A stretch of 64,000 bases of DNA, taken from Ectopseudomonas mendocina. GTDB taxonomy: Bacteria > Pseudomonadota > Gammaproteobacteria > Pseudomonadales > Pseudomonadaceae. The notes beneath the pieces are model-generated. The model did no database searches. It was given only the letters and a program-made list of their open reading frames with translations, and was not told the DNA's origin. Within the stretch, counting starts at the first letter, position 1; the number at the start of each line of letters is the position of its first letter. The stretch is taken from contig NZ_JADTQG010000007.1 of the NCBI RefSeq assembly GCF_016008875.1, positions 1 to 64,000 on the forward strand, read 5' to 3'. The translations under genes were made by a program, and so were the position numbers. Below, one piece after another: positions 19,267 to 28,122 of the stretch.

Positions 19267-20630
19267 TACTTACGCCCTGCCAGAGCGGCCACAATCAAAC
19301 TCAAAACTCTAAACGGCAACATAACAGTGTTCTTTCCGGGCTGACGTACAGCCTTAACACACAGAAGGGAAAACTGATAAGAAGTAGAAGACTTAAGAGA
19401 AAATAATTTTCGACTTAATTGGTCATTTTTCTTACGCTGCGCCTGAAGTCGCTGGCGAACATCCGATATGTCCTTGAACAATTTCGAGTTCTGCATTTCC
19501 ACTTTCGCCAGACGCTGGATTTCAACACGTAGCCCGGAACTCTCTTTAACCAAGCTGTCACTTCGCCTTTTTTCACCCTGAAGGGACTTGCGAAACTCGA
19601 CAACCGATTTTTCTCGCTCAGAGGACTCTATCCGTAACGTTTGCAAGCGCTCTTCAAGGGACACCTGTTTTTGCAGAAAATCTGCATTCTCTGCCAGAGC
19701 CTGCTCTAGGGCGCTTGTTAAACGCTCATCGGTCACAGCCTGCGGTTCTCTCTTGGCCTCTGTGGCTGTTGCTGTCCGCAACGCATTACTTTTTTTATAG
19801 AAAGTCAATGCCAGCTCTGCCCAACCACCAAATTGATGCATAGCTGATCGGCACTCGAGCACCACATTCATCAGCGCGGCCCGATCAAAATCGGCTCCTC
19901 TGCACTTGGAAAGCTCAAGATACAGCTTCCGTACCAACGGGTTCTGAACTTGATATTCACTGTAGGCAGAACGATTGAGAGCGGGCTTTACCTTTGTCGT
20001 CGAAACAAAGTCAGAGCCAGCTAAATGCCCCTCTGGATATATGTAGCTTTGCAACTCCCGGGACAAGGACTCCGCCTTATCAGAAAAAAAGTCCTCATAG
20101 TGAACAACCATACAGTTACCACCAGTATGGAACAGAGCGTCACAGACCCTGATCAACCAAATCAATTCAGCCAAAACAAGCGGGCGGTCATATTGACGAT
20201 TCATCGAAATAGCGACTGCGGCAGGGTCCCTCACGGCAAGCAAGTAAATAGGCGAAATTTTACCCGTGTTGAAAACGCGAATCCAAAGCGGAAGGAGTGA
20301 AGCCGTCAAAGGATCCTTGAACGCCCAACGGTCAACCTCGGCCATACGTGTCGAAACGATTTCCCGAATGCTTCCTATATATCTCCTCGAGTTGAACATA
20401 TCGAGAAAACCATCTGGAACAGGTAAATAGGGGTGCCCGCCTATCTTTTTCAGGATTTCATGATTGATGGCTACCAACTCGCGATCTTCATAGTCCCCTT
20501 CGGGATTTTGATCACCGGTGACGGTGCTCGAACCGGATACGGTAGACACGCCCATTTCTTCCAGAACGCTCATCAACATCGACGTGCCGGATCGACCAGG
20601 CCCCAAAACTATTACTGGACGGCTTTGCAT
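19266..20630 (-). CDS. Sulfotransferase-family protein with a long C-terminal coiled coil
   Basis: The 454-residue protein opens with the PAPS phosphosulfate-binding loop GPGRSGTS (10-17), followed by WAFKDP (102-107), RDPAAVAIS (134-142, the 3'-phosphate-binding Arg/Ser) and VVHYEDFF (175-182), all standard for PAPS-dependent sulfotransferases. Residues about 302-413 form a heptad-rich coiled coil, and the last 40 residues (SSTSYQFSLL..VLSLIVAALAGRK) look like a basic/amphipathic membrane-binding tail. It likely transfers sulfate to the glycan; the APS kinase gene in the same cluster supports this. The coiled coil beside an ABC exporter recalls the ruler in WbdD chain terminators. Composition is AT-richer than the flanking GT2-TagF gene. 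Confidence 0.8.
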   Translation of the reverse strand: MQSRPVIVLGPGRSGTSMLMSVLEEMGVSTVSGSSTVTGDQNPEGDYEDRELVAINHEILKKIGGHPYLPVPDGFLDMFNSRRYIGSIREIVSTRMAEVDRWAFKDPLTASLLPLWIRVFNTGKISPIYLLAVRDPAAVAISMNRQYDRPLVLAELIWLIRVCDALFHTGGNCMVVHYEDFFSDKAESLSRELQSYIYPEGHLAGSDFVSTTKVKPALNRSAYSEYQVQNPLVRKLYLELSKCRGADFDRAALMNVVLECRSAMHQFGGWAELALTFYKKSNALRTATATEAKREPQAVTDERLTSALEQALAENADFLQKQVSLEERLQTLRIESSEREKSVVEFRKSLQGEKRRSDSLVKESSGLRVEIQRLAKVEMQNSKLFKDISDVRQRLQAQRKKNDQLSRKLFSLKSSTSYQFSLLCVKAVRQPGKNTVMLPFRVLSLIVAALAGRK

Positions 20631-20634
20631 AAAA

Positions 20635-21609
20635 TCAACTCAGCGAACGATTAACGAAGTATTCGACTGTTTTATCGAGACCATACTGCAAATCGAACTG
20701 CGGCTCCCAGCCCAGCACCTCTCTGGCCTTGCGAATATCGGCATAGTTTCGCAGCACATCACCAATACGCGAATCCGTATTGGTGACACGCATATCTATT
20801 CCGTATCGAATGAGCGAAGCCCTGATCTTCTCCACCAACTCCAACAACGTGACCTCCGCTCCGACAGCAATCTGAAAGACCTCACCGCCTATAGGGCGTT
20901 GCATAGCGCAGATAATCGCAGAGACCAAGTCGTCAATATAGATGTAGTCTCGAGTTTGACCGCCGCTACCATAAATTTCGCAGATTTCATCATTCATTGC
21001 CTGCCGAATAAATTTCGCAACAACACTGCTCTTTTTCGCCGAATTAGGGCCATACACATTGCCGAAGCGCAAAGCGATCGTATTAATACCAAAGCTGTGG
21101 TAATAGGCCGAACAATATCCTTCACCGGCCAGCTTGCTGGCCCCATAAGGTGACACCGGATGCGGAGCGATCTCTTCGTGAATCGGCGGTTCCACAGCAC
21201 CCGCCGGGGCCCCGGAAGAAGCGAAGACGAACTTTTTTACGCCTGAATGCCTGGCAGCTTCAAGCATATTCAGAGTCCCAATTACATTACTCTCCATATC
21301 GAAGCGCGGCTCTTCGACCGAGGGTCCAACGCCTGTATTAGCCGCCAAGTGGACAATGCAACCCACACCTTCGGTAGCAGCTTGAACACAAGCGAAATCC
21401 CGAATATCGCCTCTGACGACATGAACGCCTGCAGCAATGCCTCCGACCCAGTCCTGTACTGAGCTCACACCTTGCAAATCTTCAGGAGAGCCGACCGAAA
21501 AATTGTCGAGAACTCGAATATGCAGACCAGGGTTCAACTCAAGAAGCCTGGAAATAAGAGAGCGCCCAATAAATCCGGCCCCGCCTGTAATCAAAACTGC
21601 ATCAGTCAT
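20635..21609 (-). CDS. NAD-dependent epimerase/dehydratase (UDP-sugar 4-epimerase-like)
   Basis: This is an extended SDR of 324 residues: LITGGAGFIGRSLI (NAD binding), HLAANTGVGPS, FASSGAPAGAVEPP, and catalytic SPYGASKLAGEGYC, with RFGNVYGP and YIYIDDLVSAI in the C-terminal half. These are the blocks of UDP-glucose/UDP-GlcNAc 4-epimerase and dTDP-sugar dehydratase relatives. A nucleotide-sugar conversion feeding the cluster's transferases is likely; the substrate cannot be read. It overlaps the upstream glycosyltransferase by eight bases and ends four bases before the sulfotransferase start, so it is in the same transcript. Confidence 0.85.
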   Translation of the reverse strand: MTDAVLITGGAGFIGRSLISRLLELNPGLHIRVLDNFSVGSPEDLQGVSSVQDWVGGIAAGVHVVRGDIRDFACVQAATEGVGCIVHLAANTGVGPSVEEPRFDMESNVIGTLNMLEAARHSGVKKFVFASSGAPAGAVEPPIHEEIAPHPVSPYGASKLAGEGYCSAYYHSFGINTIALRFGNVYGPNSAKKSSVVAKFIRQAMNDEICEIYGSGGQTRDYIYIDDLVSAIICAMQRPIGGEVFQIAVGAEVTLLELVEKIRASLIRYGIDMRVTNTDSRIGDVLRNYADIRKAREVLGWEPQFDLQYGLDKTVEYFVNRSLS

Positions 21610-22702
21610 GCTGGATCATTTCCTTATAAGCTGGCAGTAGTTGGTCTCGCACAATGCTGGACCAATCAAAACGTTCGACACATTGCAGATTCACGGCAGG
21701 GTCGGAAAGCGACTCGAACTCACAGTAGATGCGATCCAGCGCGGCGACAACTGATCGAATATCGTTGCGAAAAAAAGAAAACTGAAAACCAAATCGTTTC
21801 GCATAATCTCGGTGCCCTACGGTATCAGACGCCAAGATCCTGATGCCTGCTGCAGCATATTCAAGAGACTTAAGCGAGGGTGCCCTGGCAAATAGATCGT
21901 CAGGGACATAGGCCACTCCAACATCATAGCCAGGTAATTTCTCGAGCAGGCTTTGTTGATCAATCGCGCCATGAAATACAACGCAGCTCTCGCCTCCAGC
22001 CTGGTTGACTCGTGCGCGCAATTCATCCAGTGCGTTACCGGCCCCATATATATCCAAACGTACCGGCTTTTGTAGCTGTCGCGACCATGCAACAAAAGCA
22101 TCCACTAAAACATCCAAGCGCCTGGACGCAGTAACGCTGCCAATATATACAAATCTTTCAGCGCTTCCACCACAACTCTCACGTCGACCACCTATTGACG
22201 CCAACTCCACACCAGGGCAAACCTCTCGAACCCGCCTGATACGCAGCGGTAAATTTTGGCCGATCGTTCGATGTGAGTGCGTAAAAATATGATCATAGAG
22301 CATCTGACACGCAAAGTATCTAAACCTAACCCTAATTCTATCGCGCCAAGCTGGGATTATAGGTGGAGACCTGAAGTCCAATACCCACTTAGCACAAGGC
22401 AAAAGACTTTTTAGTTTCTGTACATAAAAAAGACAATTAGGGGAGTGAAATACATGCACAACATCGGGCCTGAAGTCCGCAAGCAAACGATACACTTGGT
22501 ATAGCGCGTCTTCCCCTTGTCCAGCAGGCACCGAGCAAACCCGCACTCGACCAACAGGCATAATAACCTTCTCATTGCTTTTTTTTGGTGTAGGCGCAAT
22601 AACCATAACCTCGGCAAACTGAGAAAGTTTCTCGGGAAAGAAATAACTAGCCCCCCCGCCGAGAACACCGTATGTCGTGCGAGTGATATAGGCGACCCTC
22701 AT
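21602..22702 (-). CDS. Glycosyltransferase family 4
   Basis: A 366-residue GT-B enzyme. The N-terminus MRVAYITRTTYGVLGGGASYFFP is the acceptor-side block; RFVYIGSVTASRRLDVLVDAF and ARAPSLKSLEYAAAGIRILASDT belong to the donor side, with the E in SLEYAAAG in the place of the GT4 catalytic/phosphate-binding glutamate. The gene is notably AT-rich with many rare codons for a Pseudomonas. It shares ATGA with the gene upstream. Donor and acceptor are unknown. Confidence 0.8.
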   Translation of the reverse strand: MRVAYITRTTYGVLGGGASYFFPEKLSQFAEVMVIAPTPKKSNEKVIMPVGRVRVCSVPAGQGEDALYQVYRLLADFRPDVVHVFHSPNCLFYVQKLKSLLPCAKWVLDFRSPPIIPAWRDRIRVRFRYFACQMLYDHIFTHSHRTIGQNLPLRIRRVREVCPGVELASIGGRRESCGGSAERFVYIGSVTASRRLDVLVDAFVAWSRQLQKPVRLDIYGAGNALDELRARVNQAGGESCVVFHGAIDQQSLLEKLPGYDVGVAYVPDDLFARAPSLKSLEYAAAGIRILASDTVGHRDYAKRFGFQFSFFRNDIRSVVAALDRIYCEFESLSDPAVNLQCVERFDWSSIVRDQLLPAYKEMIQHD

Positions 22703-24486
22703 ACAGTCCCCAGTACATCAGAAATTCCACCATGAACAAGCTCGCCTCCTCGCTTTAGCTTGTCATGCCCCATAGCCCACGTATGGCTTGACAAATCTGC
22801 ACGCCGACTAACCACGACGTTCATTACATCCATACACATAACCTTGAGGTCATAATCAGCTGCTACCAAGGCTAAAAATGTATCTGCAGTAGCTACACTA
22901 GCGTCCGGATACTTTGGCATGCCAGCAGAAGACTTTCTCAGCCCTATTGTATTCCCTGCCAGCCACAAGCTTTCACCTCCTAACTTTTCCGAAGGGAAAA
23001 CCTGCAAATCCCGCATTTGTACACTTCGCGCATATAACTCTCGACCTTCTTCAAAATATACAAATTTTGGTGGCTTGCCGTACACATGACAGTCAACAAC
23101 ACCAAGGTGCAACATACTATCAAATAGATAATAAGGCCCGTAGTAATCATCATCATCCATTCTGAATGTATGAGTACCGATTGCCAGTTGATATGCCAGA
23201 TTCAAGCATGCGCCAGCAGACATCTCGCCCGGCAACGCAACAATCCTCTCGTTAGCGGCCAGATCAAAATTCTGATTCGCCAGGTCTGCCATATCGCCGT
23301 TATAGACGACAACCAGCTCTTTCTTCTCGTACAGCTGCCCTCGAAAAGTTTCCAATACTCGCGGAATGAAATCCTTCCTGTAGGTTGGCGCCAACACAGA
23401 CGCCATAAAGTCCGGTCCATTTTTTTGTTTCAGACCAAGATCTTGGGCAATCGTAGCCAGCCGCATAGCGTAGGTATGATGAGCATTTACCTCACGCCAG
23501 GCTAGATGCGCCTGATGCTGCCAGGAAAGGTAATCCTCCGCATCACGTTCAAGCTTAAGCCCTAACTCATCGAGTGAGGACGTCGAGTAGCAGAGCTTCC
23601 TCCTGATATCGTCGCTCGGAATTTCTCCCATATGATAAAGAGGTACTCGACAGGCCGCCGCCTCAACCATCATCCATTGCTGCTCAGTCTTGGCGATCAC
23701 GGACTGGCTTGAGCTTAGAACTCCTTTAGAAAATTTAATCAGGTCCGGCTTATGCGCAGAATCAACACTACCAAGCACGCGCCATCCCTCAGCAGTCAAG
23801 GAATTCAACTTACCTGCAAACAACTGATTATTAGAGTCACACAAGCTAATTTCTGCACGCCGGAGATAATCAAATTTGTCGGCTGACTTTATGATATCTA
23901 TTAGACCATCGTAGACGACCCCGATATCATCCTGTTCGGAATGCGCTGATCTGTAGGGGTTGAAAATCCTTGGCTGGACGGCAGGCAGCAGCAACTTGGC
24001 AGAAACTCCCTGCTGCTCAAGCAATACAAGCTCTTCTGGATCAGCACAGTAAACATAGTCCGCTAGCGCCGCAAAGGCAGCATAATTACTGTGATATTGG
24101 CTGTCTTTGGTAAACCAGTAGACGGTGGGAACGTTGCGAACCCTGGCAAACTCCAGCAGCTTTCGCAACTCAGCATTGGCATCATTTTGCGTCAACTGAG
24201 CCATATACCAGTCGCGCGTAACGGTCTCAAAACACGACTCAATCAGAATAAAATCAAGCTTGGACCGCTCAAGAACAAATTGCCAGTTACTTGGCGTCAG
24301 AAGATGCACGTTCGACTCGTAACGAAGCGCAGCATTCAACCTGCTCGTCACTAGAGCGCCAATATTAAGCTCACCACCAATAGCATCAGAACCAATAACC
24401 TCATCATTTCGCGGGGGGCAATAGAACTTAATTCGACTCAACAACGAATCGTTGAGATCGCCATAACGATCAACAACATCGGACAT
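22699..24486 (-). CDS. Two-domain glycosyltransferase (CgeB-like plus GT2-like)
   Basis: The 595-residue protein appears to have two catalytic halves. Residues 1 to about 340 resemble CgeB-type glycosyltransferases (DFILIESCFETVTRDWYM, VPTVYWFTKDSQYHSNYAAFAALADYVYCADPE, and LLLPAVQPRIFNPYR). From about residue 355 a second part resembles a GT2 fold: SVLAPTYRKDFIPRVLETFRGQ, ELVVVYNGD, and FRMDDDDYYGPYYL carrying the Asp motif. It would add one or two sugars. It is AT-rich, shares ATGA with the next gene and lies 50 bases downstream of the SQD1-like gene, a plausible supplier of its donor. I cannot name an orthologue. Confidence 0.7.
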   Translation of the reverse strand: MSDVVDRYGDLNDSLLSRIKFYCPPRNDEVIGSDAIGGELNIGALVTSRLNAALRYESNVHLLTPSNWQFVLERSKLDFILIESCFETVTRDWYMAQLTQNDANAELRKLLEFARVRNVPTVYWFTKDSQYHSNYAAFAALADYVYCADPEELVLLEQQGVSAKLLLPAVQPRIFNPYRSAHSEQDDIGVVYDGLIDIIKSADKFDYLRRAEISLCDSNNQLFAGKLNSLTAEGWRVLGSVDSAHKPDLIKFSKGVLSSSQSVIAKTEQQWMMVEAAACRVPLYHMGEIPSDDIRRKLCYSTSSLDELGLKLERDAEDYLSWQHQAHLAWREVNAHHTYAMRLATIAQDLGLKQKNGPDFMASVLAPTYRKDFIPRVLETFRGQLYEKKELVVVYNGDMADLANQNFDLAANERIVALPGEMSAGACLNLAYQLAIGTHTFRMDDDDYYGPYYLFDSMLHLGVVDCHVYGKPPKFVYFEEGRELYARSVQMRDLQVFPSEKLGGESLWLAGNTIGLRKSSAGMPKYPDASVATADTFLALVAADYDLKVMCMDVMNVVVSRRADLSSHTWAMGHDKLKRGGELVHGGISDVLGTV

Positions 24487-24536
24487 CTTCTTCGCCTTAT
24501 TAGTTGGCGCGGCTCAAGGCCGCGCCGTTTCCTTGT

Positions 24537-25721
24537 TTACCACTTGATGCCTTTGAAGATCACATCCTTACGGATGTTTTCCTTGAACTTGCCGACTACC
24601 TGGAACATCCCGGCCATGACCTCATCGGTGAGGTAGTGCGGCTGCACGCCCAGGCCGATCAGGCCCTGGTAGGTCGGGTTGTAGTAGTGCTCTTCGGCTT
24701 CCTTGCGCGGGTTGTCCAGGTGGTTGACCTTGACGTCGTAACCCAGGGACTGGCCGACACGCTGCACCATGTCGGCCAACTGGTTGGCGGAGAAGGTTTC
24801 CATGATCTGGTTGAAGATACGCAGCTCACCCTTGGCCGCCGGGGCCTTCTCGGAGTGGTGCACGCACTGCAGGGTGTCCTTGATATTGAGGTAGCCACGG
24901 GTCTGGCCGCCTTTACCGTATACGGTCAGCGGGTAGTCGACCACGGCCTGGACGATGAAGCGGTTGACGATGGTGCCGAACACTTCGTCGTAGTTGAAGA
25001 TGGTGTTCAGGCGCGGGTCGATGGCGGCTTCGTCGGTTTCGATGCCGTAGACGGGGCCCTGCATCAGGTCGGTGACGCGCAGGTCCCACATGCGCACGCC
25101 GAACCACATCAGGTCGGTGTCCATCACCTTGGTGGTGTGATAGATGGAGCCGGCGGCGCGCGGGAAGAGGAACTTGCCCTTGCGGCCCTTGTGCTCGATC
25201 TCGAGCCAGCCTTCTTCGATGTCGATGTTCGGCGTGCCGTACTCGCCCATGGTGCCCAGCTTGATGATGTGGGTATCACGCGAGAAGTCGCGCACGGCGA
25301 ACATCAGGTTGTTGGTCACACGCAGGTTGTTGACGATGGTCTGGTCGGCGTGTGCGTAGTCGATCAGCGAGTACGGCGCGGAAGGCTGCTCGGCATAGTG
25401 CACGACGGTTTCCGGAATGCCGGTGAACGCCGGGTTGACGCACCAGTTGTACTTGACGCTGCCATCGAACAGCGAGCGCATGACCTGCGGCTCGGCCAGG
25501 TCGCCGATCACCACCTTGATTTCGTAGCCGGTCTTCTCGTGCCAGATCTTGGCCCGCTCCATCAGGGTGGGGATCGGGTAGAGCATACCGACGTCCAGGT
25601 CCTGGCAGTTATTACGGCGCAGGTAGTTGTCGACCACGGTGACTTGATAGCCGCGGGCAGAGAAGTACATCGCGGAGGGCCAACCCAAGTAGCCGTCGCC
25701 GCCGAGAATCAATACGTGCAT
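24537..25721 (-). CDS. SQD1/SqdB-like nucleotide-sugar synthase (UDP-sulfoquinovose synthase family)
   Basis: SQD1/SqdB converts UDP-glucose and sulfite to UDP-sulfoquinovose. This 394-residue protein keeps the family blocks: ILGGDGYLGWPSAMY, LGTMGEYGTPNIDIEEG, YHTTKVMDTDL, GPVYGIETDEAAID, YGKGGQTRGYLNIKDT and RKEAEEHYYNPTYQGL. Thr157, Tyr194 and Lys198 stand at the same spacing as the catalytic Thr145/Tyr182/Lys186 I recall for plant SQD1. One change stands out: EQP (111-113), where SQD1 has EQR before SAPYS, and there is an insertion in that region (VKYNWCVNPAFTGIPE). It is therefore a divergent member; the family is sure, sulfonation is likely but unproven. AGGAG at good spacing supports the start. 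It is GC-richer than the preceding glycosyltransferase genes. Confidence 0.8.
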   Translation of the reverse strand: MHVLILGGDGYLGWPSAMYFSARGYQVTVVDNYLRRNNCQDLDVGMLYPIPTLMERAKIWHEKTGYEIKVVIGDLAEPQVMRSLFDGSVKYNWCVNPAFTGIPETVVHYAEQPSAPYSLIDYAHADQTIVNNLRVTNNLMFAVRDFSRDTHIIKLGTMGEYGTPNIDIEEGWLEIEHKGRKGKFLFPRAAGSIYHTTKVMDTDLMWFGVRMWDLRVTDLMQGPVYGIETDEAAIDPRLNTIFNYDEVFGTIVNRFIVQAVVDYPLTVYGKGGQTRGYLNIKDTLQCVHHSEKAPAAKGELRIFNQIMETFSANQLADMVQRVGQSLGYDVKVNHLDNPRKEAEEHYYNPTYQGLIGLGVQPHYLTDEVMAGMFQVVGKFKENIRKDVIFKGIKW

Positions 25722-25782
25722 GTTTCACTCCTGAAAGTTTCCGGCGAGCGCTGCCCGCCCGCCAGAGTTGCTGCGATCCTTT

Positions 25783-26814
25783 TCAGATCAGGTTGTTTTC
25801 GACGAGGAAGACTGCCAGTTCATCCTGGCTCAATTTGGCCTCATTACCCGAATGGTAAGGATTATCCACACGCTCAGAGATTACGCCCTGATAGCTGTAG
25901 TCGATGTCGGTGAAACGCTTCATGATCGCCGGCTTGACGACGAAGTAACGTTCAAGCTCCAGGGCGCGACCGGTTTCTTCGCCGGTCATCAGCTCTTCGT
26001 AAAGTTTCTCGCCCGGCTTGACGCCGATTTCCCTGATCTCGATCTTCGCCGGGTCCTGGTCGTACTCAGGGGCCAGCTTGCGGATCATCACTTCGGCGAG
26101 ATCCTTGATGGCGATTACCGGCATCTTGGTGACGAACACTTCGCCGCCCTTGGCCAGCATGGCGGAGTCGACGATCAGTTGGACCGACTCTTCGACGCTC
26201 ATGATGAATCGGGTCATATCGCGGTGGGTCAGGGTCAGCGGGCCACCCTTGCGCAGTTGCTCGCGGAAGATCGGGATGACCGAACCACGCGAGCCGAGCA
26301 CGTTGCCGAAACGGGTGGAGGCGAAGATGCAGCCGGACTTCTTGAACTCGACGTTGGCAGCGGTGATCAGGCGCTCGCCCATCAACTTGGAGGTGCCCAT
26401 CACGTTGGTGGGGTTCACCGCCTTGTCGGAGCTGGTGAAGATGACCTTACTCACGCCGGAGTTGACCGCAGCACGAACGATGTTGTCGACACCAAGGATG
26501 TTGGTCTGCACCGCCTCGTGCGGTACCTGCTCACAGAGAATCACATGTTTGAATGCAGCGGTGTGGAAGACGATATCGACGCCTTCCATCTTGCGGGTCA
26601 GCGCGCCTTCGTCGCGGATGTCGCACAGATAGAAGTGCACGTTGTGATGATCGCGATAGATCTCGGTCTGATAGAACAACTCGCTTTCGTTGTTATCCAG
26701 AACGACAAGCTCCTTGACGCCATACTTGTGCACCAGCTGGCTGACCAATTCCTTGCCAACCGTACCGCAGCCGCCAGTGACCAGCACCTTCTTGTCTTCG
26801 AAAAACATCGTCAT
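25783..26814 (-). CDS. CapD/FlaA1-type NDP-sugar 4,6-dehydratase (soluble)
   Basis: A 343-residue extended SDR without membrane helices: VLVTGGCGTVGKELV (NAD binding), FHTAAFKHV, SSDKAVNPTNVMGTSK, RFGNVLGSRGSVIPIFREQLRKGGPLT and VKPGEKLYEELM. These are the blocks of the C-terminal half of WbpM. As in WbpM, the usual catalytic Tyr is Met (Met139, with Lys143). It probably makes a second 4-keto-6-deoxy UDP-HexNAc, or acts with the adjacent SQD1-like enzyme. A good Shine-Dalgarno (AGGA) precedes the ATG at 26814. PseB/LegB-type roles are possible, but no partner aminotransferase or synthase genes are present. Confidence 0.85.
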   Translation of the reverse strand: MTMFFEDKKVLVTGGCGTVGKELVSQLVHKYGVKELVVLDNNESELFYQTEIYRDHHNVHFYLCDIRDEGALTRKMEGVDIVFHTAAFKHVILCEQVPHEAVQTNILGVDNIVRAAVNSGVSKVIFTSSDKAVNPTNVMGTSKLMGERLITAANVEFKKSGCIFASTRFGNVLGSRGSVIPIFREQLRKGGPLTLTHRDMTRFIMSVEESVQLIVDSAMLAKGGEVFVTKMPVIAIKDLAEVMIRKLAPEYDQDPAKIEIREIGVKPGEKLYEELMTGEETGRALELERYFVVKPAIMKRFTDIDYSYQGVISERVDNPYHSGNEAKLSQDELAVFLVENNLI

Positions 26815-26856
26815 GTCGATTTCCTGTAATTTGCTCGCCTGGGGGGCTTACTTCGT

Positions 26857-28122
26857 TTAGATCGCAATACCTTTCCAGGCACCGCATGTATCCAATACCG
26901 CCTGATTGACGTTATTGCTTAGCCGTACCGACTGGAAGTCCTTGTGGGCCACCAGCAGCACGAGAATATCGGCCCTTTGCAGGGCCTCCTGCAACTCCAC
27001 GAACTGCGCATTGGGATGCAGCTCGGCAGGCGCGGCCGCCAGGTGCGGCTCGACGGCGAGAACCAAGTCGGGGTATTTCATCGCTACCGTATTGACGATA
27101 GTCAGCGCCGGGCTGGATCGCACATCGTCGATGTTGGCCTTGTAGCTCAAACCGAGGAACGCGACTTTCGCCTGGCGCTGGCCATGTTGCGCCTGCCACT
27201 GTGCCAGCACCTTGTCTACCTGGCTCACCACCTGCAGTGGACGCTCGTCGTTGACCGTGCGCGCCTGACGGATGATGCGCGCCTGTTCGGGGGCCGCATC
27301 AACGATAAACCAGGGATCGATGGCGATGCAGTGGCCACCAACGCCCGGGCCGGGCTGAAGGATATTTACACGCGGATGGCGATTAGCCAGAGCGATCAGT
27401 TCCCAGGCGTTGATTCCAAGGCGCTCGCAGATGGTGGCCAGTTCGTTGGCGAAGGCAATGTTGACGTCGCGGAAGCTGTTCTCCGCCAACTTGCACATTT
27501 CCGCCGTGCGCGCATCGGTGAGTACGCACTCTCCCTGCACGAAGACCCGATACAGGCGCTCGGCCGCATGCGAGCAGGCTTTGGTCATACCGCCGATAAC
27601 CCGATCGTTTTCCACCAGCTCGCGCAGCACCTTGCCGGGCAAAACGCGCTCCGGGCAGTGGGCGACCCGAATATCCGAGGCCTCGCCCGCCTGCTGCGGA
27701 AAACTCAGATCGGGGCGTAACGCAGCCAGCCAGCCGGCGACTTGCTCGGTAGTGCCCACCGGCGAGGTCGACTCGAGCACGATCAGGTTGCCCTTGGCGA
27801 GCACGGGAGCAATCGACTTGCAGGCCTGTTCGATATAAGCGAGATCGGGCTTATGCCCCTCCGTGAAAGGAGTCGGCACCGCAATCAGGAACGCATCAGC
27901 CGGCTCGGGGCGAGTCGTTGCACGCAAGTAGCCTCCCTTGACCGCGGCATGGACCAGCATGTCGAGCTCAGGCTCGACGATATGGATCTCTCCGCGGTTG
28001 ATGGTCTGCACCGCTTCGTCGTTGACGTCGACACCGATTACCCGTTTTTTCCGCGAAGCAAAAACTGCCGCCGTCGGCAAACCGATATAGCCAAGCCCGA
28101 TCACTGAAACCGTATTAAACAT
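26857..28122 (-). CDS. wecC: UDP-N-acetyl-D-mannosamine dehydrogenase (WecC/WbpA-like)
   Basis: The enzyme oxidises UDP-ManNAc to UDP-ManNAcA using two NAD+. The 421-residue product has the N-terminal Rossmann block VIGLGYIGLPTAAVFA, VPTPF, ESTSPVGTTE and the active-site Cys in QPGPGVGGHCIAIDPWF, followed by the C-terminal UDP-binding domain (VAFLGLSYKANIDDVRSSPAL). Length fits WecC. Its first codons overlap the end of the 2-epimerase gene by eight bases, and together these two convert UDP-GlcNAc to UDP-ManNAcA. A UDP-GlcNAc-6-dehydrogenase (WbpA) role is an alternative, but the pairing with wecB favours ManNAc. Confidence 0.9.
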   Translation of the reverse strand: MFNTVSVIGLGYIGLPTAAVFASRKKRVIGVDVNDEAVQTINRGEIHIVEPELDMLVHAAVKGGYLRATTRPEPADAFLIAVPTPFTEGHKPDLAYIEQACKSIAPVLAKGNLIVLESTSPVGTTEQVAGWLAALRPDLSFPQQAGEASDIRVAHCPERVLPGKVLRELVENDRVIGGMTKACSHAAERLYRVFVQGECVLTDARTAEMCKLAENSFRDVNIAFANELATICERLGINAWELIALANRHPRVNILQPGPGVGGHCIAIDPWFIVDAAPEQARIIRQARTVNDERPLQVVSQVDKVLAQWQAQHGQRQAKVAFLGLSYKANIDDVRSSPALTIVNTVAMKYPDLVLAVEPHLAAAPAELHPNAQFVELQEALQRADILVLLVAHKDFQSVRLSNNVNQAVLDTCGAWKGIAI

